A stretch of 8,120 nucleotides of DNA, taken from JBBRYB01 sp038238115. Its GTDB lineage: Bacteria > Actinomycetota > Actinomycetes > Propionibacteriales > Nocardioidaceae. The first letter of the stretch is position 1; the number at the start of each line of letters is the position of its first letter. Position numbers and translations under genes: made by a program. A model generated the notes under the pieces. It did no database searches, had not been told where the DNA came from, and saw only the letters and a list, made by a program, of their open reading frames with translations. The stretch spans positions 1 to 8,120 of the forward strand of contig JBBRYB010000110.1 in NCBI GenBank assembly GCA_038238115.1, written 5' to 3'. Positions 6,224 to 8,120 of this stretch are shown here, one piece after another.

Positions 6224-7378
6224 GTGAGTGTGGAAACTGCGCAAGCGCCGATCCGGGTGCTCTTCGCAGACGACAGTGCCTCGATCAGGACGCTGGCGCG
6301 TTATGCGCTCTCGCCGCAGCTCGGCTTCGAGATCATCGGGGAGGCGGCGAGCGGGGACCAGGTCCTGTCGCTCTATGACCTGCACCGCCCGGACTGCGTC
6401 GTGCTGGACATCGCGATGCCGGGAATGGATGGCTGGGAGGCGTGCGCTCAGCTCCGGACGCGACATCCCGCTCCAGTCGTGGTGATGCTGTCCGGCTCCA
6501 CCGACCAGAACGTGGCCGACCGCGCGTTGAGCAGTGGCGCCACGGCGTACCTCGACAAGGGCAAGCACCTGGTGCGGCTGGCCGAGACTGTGCGTCGCGC
6601 GGTGGCGGGCACGGATGAGCCTGCGGCCTCATCCCGGCAGGTCGGCATTGCCGACTCGGGTGCGGGCGCCGCGCTCGGTGCCGAGACGGCCGACCAGATC
6701 GACATAGCGGAGCTGCGCCGACTGGAGTACGCGGTCGGCCACGACCTGATGGAGCCGCTTCGCGTCATCAGCGGCTTCGTTTCCCTCCTCGAGGACCGGT
6801 ACGCCGCTGGCATGGATGCCTCCGGCCAGACGTTTCTACGCCACGTATCGGAGGCGAGCGACCGCATGCAGGCAATGCTTGATGAGTTCCTGGTCTACGC
6901 GAGAGCCGGCCGGATGAAGCCGAGTCCGCAGGTCATCGATGTCGCTGACCTCATCGGGACGGTCGTGGAAGGGGTGACCGCGGAGGCCGCAGATCGATCC
7001 GTGCGGATCGATATCGGTGCGCTGCCCAAGGCGTTCGCGGACCCGACGATGCTGAAGAGCGTCCTCCGGCAGATCCTGCTCAACGCCATCAGGTTCAACA
7101 CCGCTGCCATGGCCACGGTCTGTCTCGAGGGACGGGTGGAGGGGGAGACGACCGTCATCACCATCACGGACAACGGCATCGGTATCGTCCCCGCCCAGCA
7201 GGAACGCGTCTTCGACCTCTTCAAGCGGCTCAACACGCGAGAGGAGTACCCCGGCGTCGGAGCCGGGCTTGCGCTCTGCCGCCGTCTCATGCAGGCGCAG
7301 GGCGGCGGCGTGACTCTCGCGTCCCCAACAGGCGAGGGAACGACCGTCACGCTCACCATGCCCGCGCCCGCCGGCTGA
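6224..7378 (+). CDS. Receiver domain fused to a phytochrome-type histidine kinase core
   Basis: A 384-residue soluble protein. The N-terminal receiver domain (about 9-125) has D16/D17, phospho-acceptor D62 in VVLDIAMPGMDG, S90 and K112. After a low-complexity Ala/Gly/Ser linker (about 129-155) comes a HisKA domain of the cyanophytochrome/bacteriophytochrome type with H173 in VGHDLMEPLRVISGF. An HATPase domain follows: N287 in LLNAIRFN, D317 in TDNGIGI, and FKRLNTREEYPGVGAGLA near 333-350. The family usually has GTGIGLA at this last place, so the G box is slightly divergent. There is no membrane segment and no sensory domain other than the receiver, so the kinase is probably steered by phosphorylation of D62, possibly from the divergent hybrid kinase (inference). 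The start may be GTG 6224 (AGGGG upstream) or GTG 6230 (GAAGG, 6-base spacing). Phytochrome-type kinases commonly signal to a small receiver protein encoded next to them, as is the case here. Confidence 0.9.
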   Translation: MSVETAQAPIRVLFADDSASIRTLARYALSPQLGFEIIGEAASGDQVLSLYDLHRPDCVVLDIAMPGMDGWEACAQLRTRHPAPVVVMLSGSTDQNVADRALSSGATAYLDKGKHLVRLAETVRRAVAGTDEPAASSRQVGIADSGAGAALGAETADQIDIAELRRLEYAVGHDLMEPLRVISGFVSLLEDRYAAGMDASGQTFLRHVSEASDRMQAMLDEFLVYARAGRMKPSPQVIDVADLIGTVVEGVTAEAADRSVRIDIGALPKAFADPTMLKSVLRQILLNAIRFNTAAMATVCLEGRVEGETTVITITDNGIGIVPAQQERVFDLFKRLNTREEYPGVGAGLALCRRLMQAQGGGVTLASPTGEGTTVTLTMPAPAG

Positions 7379-7390
7379 CACCAGCTTTCG

Positions 7391-7416
7391 CCCAACACGA
7401 TGGCCCAACACAATGG
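7391..7416 (+). repeat. Tandem 13-base repeat before the downstream receiver gene
   Basis: CCCAACACGATGG (7391-7403) is directly followed by CCCAACACAATGG (7404-7416), 12 of 13 bases identical. The second copy supplies the first part of the ribosome site (GGAG 7415-7418) of the next gene and an in-frame ATG at 7413. It looks like a recent local duplication in the 46-base spacer. Confidence 0.8.
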
Positions 7417-7424
7417 AGAGTCAC

Positions 7425-8120
7425 ATGAATGCAGGCAGCAGCTTCATCCCGTCCACCATGGTGCTCGAAGGGACTACGGTTCGCTCGACCTCCGCTGACA
7501 TCGACGCTCCGGTCGAGCAGAGCCCGGAGACGGCGACACCCCTGCGGCTGCTGCACGTCGAGGACAACGCCGCCGACGCGCTGCTGATGCAGGAGTACGT
7601 CAAAGGCATCCTGGCGGGGGTGACGTTCGACACAGCCGCCAGGATGTCCGAGCTCACTCCCGCGCGCGCCAATGAGGCAGACTGCGCGCTTCTGGACCTC
7701 TCGTTGCCGGACGCGTCGGGTCTCGAGTCCCTGATTACCCTGCGCGAGATGTCACAGGACCTGCCGATCATCGTCCTCACGGGCTTCGACGACCTCGAGG
7801 TGGGGTTGTCCTCGCTCAGGTACGGCGCCGACGACTACCTCATCAAGAACCAGGTGGACGGACTGACCCTCGACCGTGCCGTGCGGTACGCCATCGAGCG
7901 GCGGCGCCTGACGACGGAAGTGACGAGAGAGGCATCAGCCGCAACGGTCGCGACCGCCGACGTCATCGCGGCGCAGGCGGCGCTCGAGGGGCTGACGGTG
8001 TCGATGGGTGAGCAGGGCCTGGTCGCGGGGTCCATGGACACCCTGATCGGGACTCATCAGGTCGCCGTGCGCATCTCCGAGGAGACAGGCGAGTACGCCC
8101 TGAGCTGTGAGTCGTGCGGC
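7425..8120 (+). CDS. Receiver-domain (Rcp1-like) response regulator, runs off right edge
   Basis: This frame is open from ATG 7425 to the window end (232 codons). GGAG (7415-7418) precedes it by 6 bases; the in-frame ATG 7413 lacks a ribosome site. Residues 1-38 form an unstructured-looking Ser/Thr-rich tail. Residues 39-160 are a receiver domain with E46/D47, phospho-acceptor D91 in LLDLSLPDASGL, T119 in VLTG and K141 in YLIKNQ. The motifs resemble the Rcp1/phytochrome-partner group of receivers. The region after 160 begins with a charged, Ala-rich probably helical segment, then changes to less repetitive sequence ending with a Cys pair (C228, C231) at the edge. The output domain, if any, is outside the window; single-domain Rcp1 proteins would end near residue 160, so something extra follows. 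It lies 46 bases after the REC-kinase gene and is most likely its phosphorylation partner (inference from position and family). Confidence 0.88.
   Translation, partial: MNAGSSFIPSTMVLEGTTVRSTSADIDAPVEQSPETATPLRLLHVEDNAADALLMQEYVKGILAGVTFDTAARMSELTPARANEADCALLDLSLPDASGLESLITLREMSQDLPIIVLTGFDDLEVGLSSLRYGADDYLIKNQVDGLTLDRAVRYAIERRRLTTEVTREASAATVATADVIAAQAALEGLTVSMGEQGLVAGSMDTLIGTHQVAVRISEETGEYALSCESCG

Overview
The window comes from a high-GC actinobacterium. GC-rich third codon positions, a DUF222/HNH-type gene of the kind that is multicopy in Actinobacteria, an actinobacterial LexA box and frequent GTG/TTG starts all point that way. A Nocardioidaceae- or Geodermatophilaceae-like host is a guess, not a conclusion. 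I see no tRNA, rRNA, CRISPR array, insertion sequence or integrase.

Left part (1-1666). A truncated DUF222/HNH-endonuclease-like gene runs leftward off the edge. Its start codon lies inside a perfect LexA (SOS) palindrome, and just upstream is a good match to the RecA-independent (PafBC-type) damage promoter. The gene therefore looks wired to both DNA-damage circuits. Diverging from it, a yybP-ykoY-like (Mn2+) riboswitch precedes a TerC/Alx-family membrane metal exporter. The 3' strand of the aptamer closing helix can pair perfectly over 10 bases with the terC Shine-Dalgarno, which gives a readable translational switch.

Middle part (1659-6043, all minus strand). A large hybrid histidine kinase (three membrane helices, PAS, HisKA, HATPase, two receiver domains, Hpt) is followed 9 bases later by a class A beta-lactamase-like serine hydrolase. 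That gene overlaps by 4 bases an SH3-NlpC/P60 peptidase. Spacing suggests one operon. Neither enzyme has a visible signal peptide, which suggests intracellular handling of muropeptide-like peptides rather than antibiotic resistance. The kinase membrane domain resembles the ethylene-receptor three-helix domain, but its copper ligands appear to be replaced.

Right part (6044-8120). A 180-base AT-rich divergent promoter region separates the hybrid kinase from a rightward gene pair: a protein with a receiver domain fused to a bacteriophytochrome-type kinase core, and a receiver-domain protein (Rcp1-like) that runs off the window. Together the hybrid kinase and this pair form a local set of three signalling proteins with four receiver domains, two kinase cores and one Hpt, compatible with a branched phosphorelay. 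No output domain is visible inside the window.
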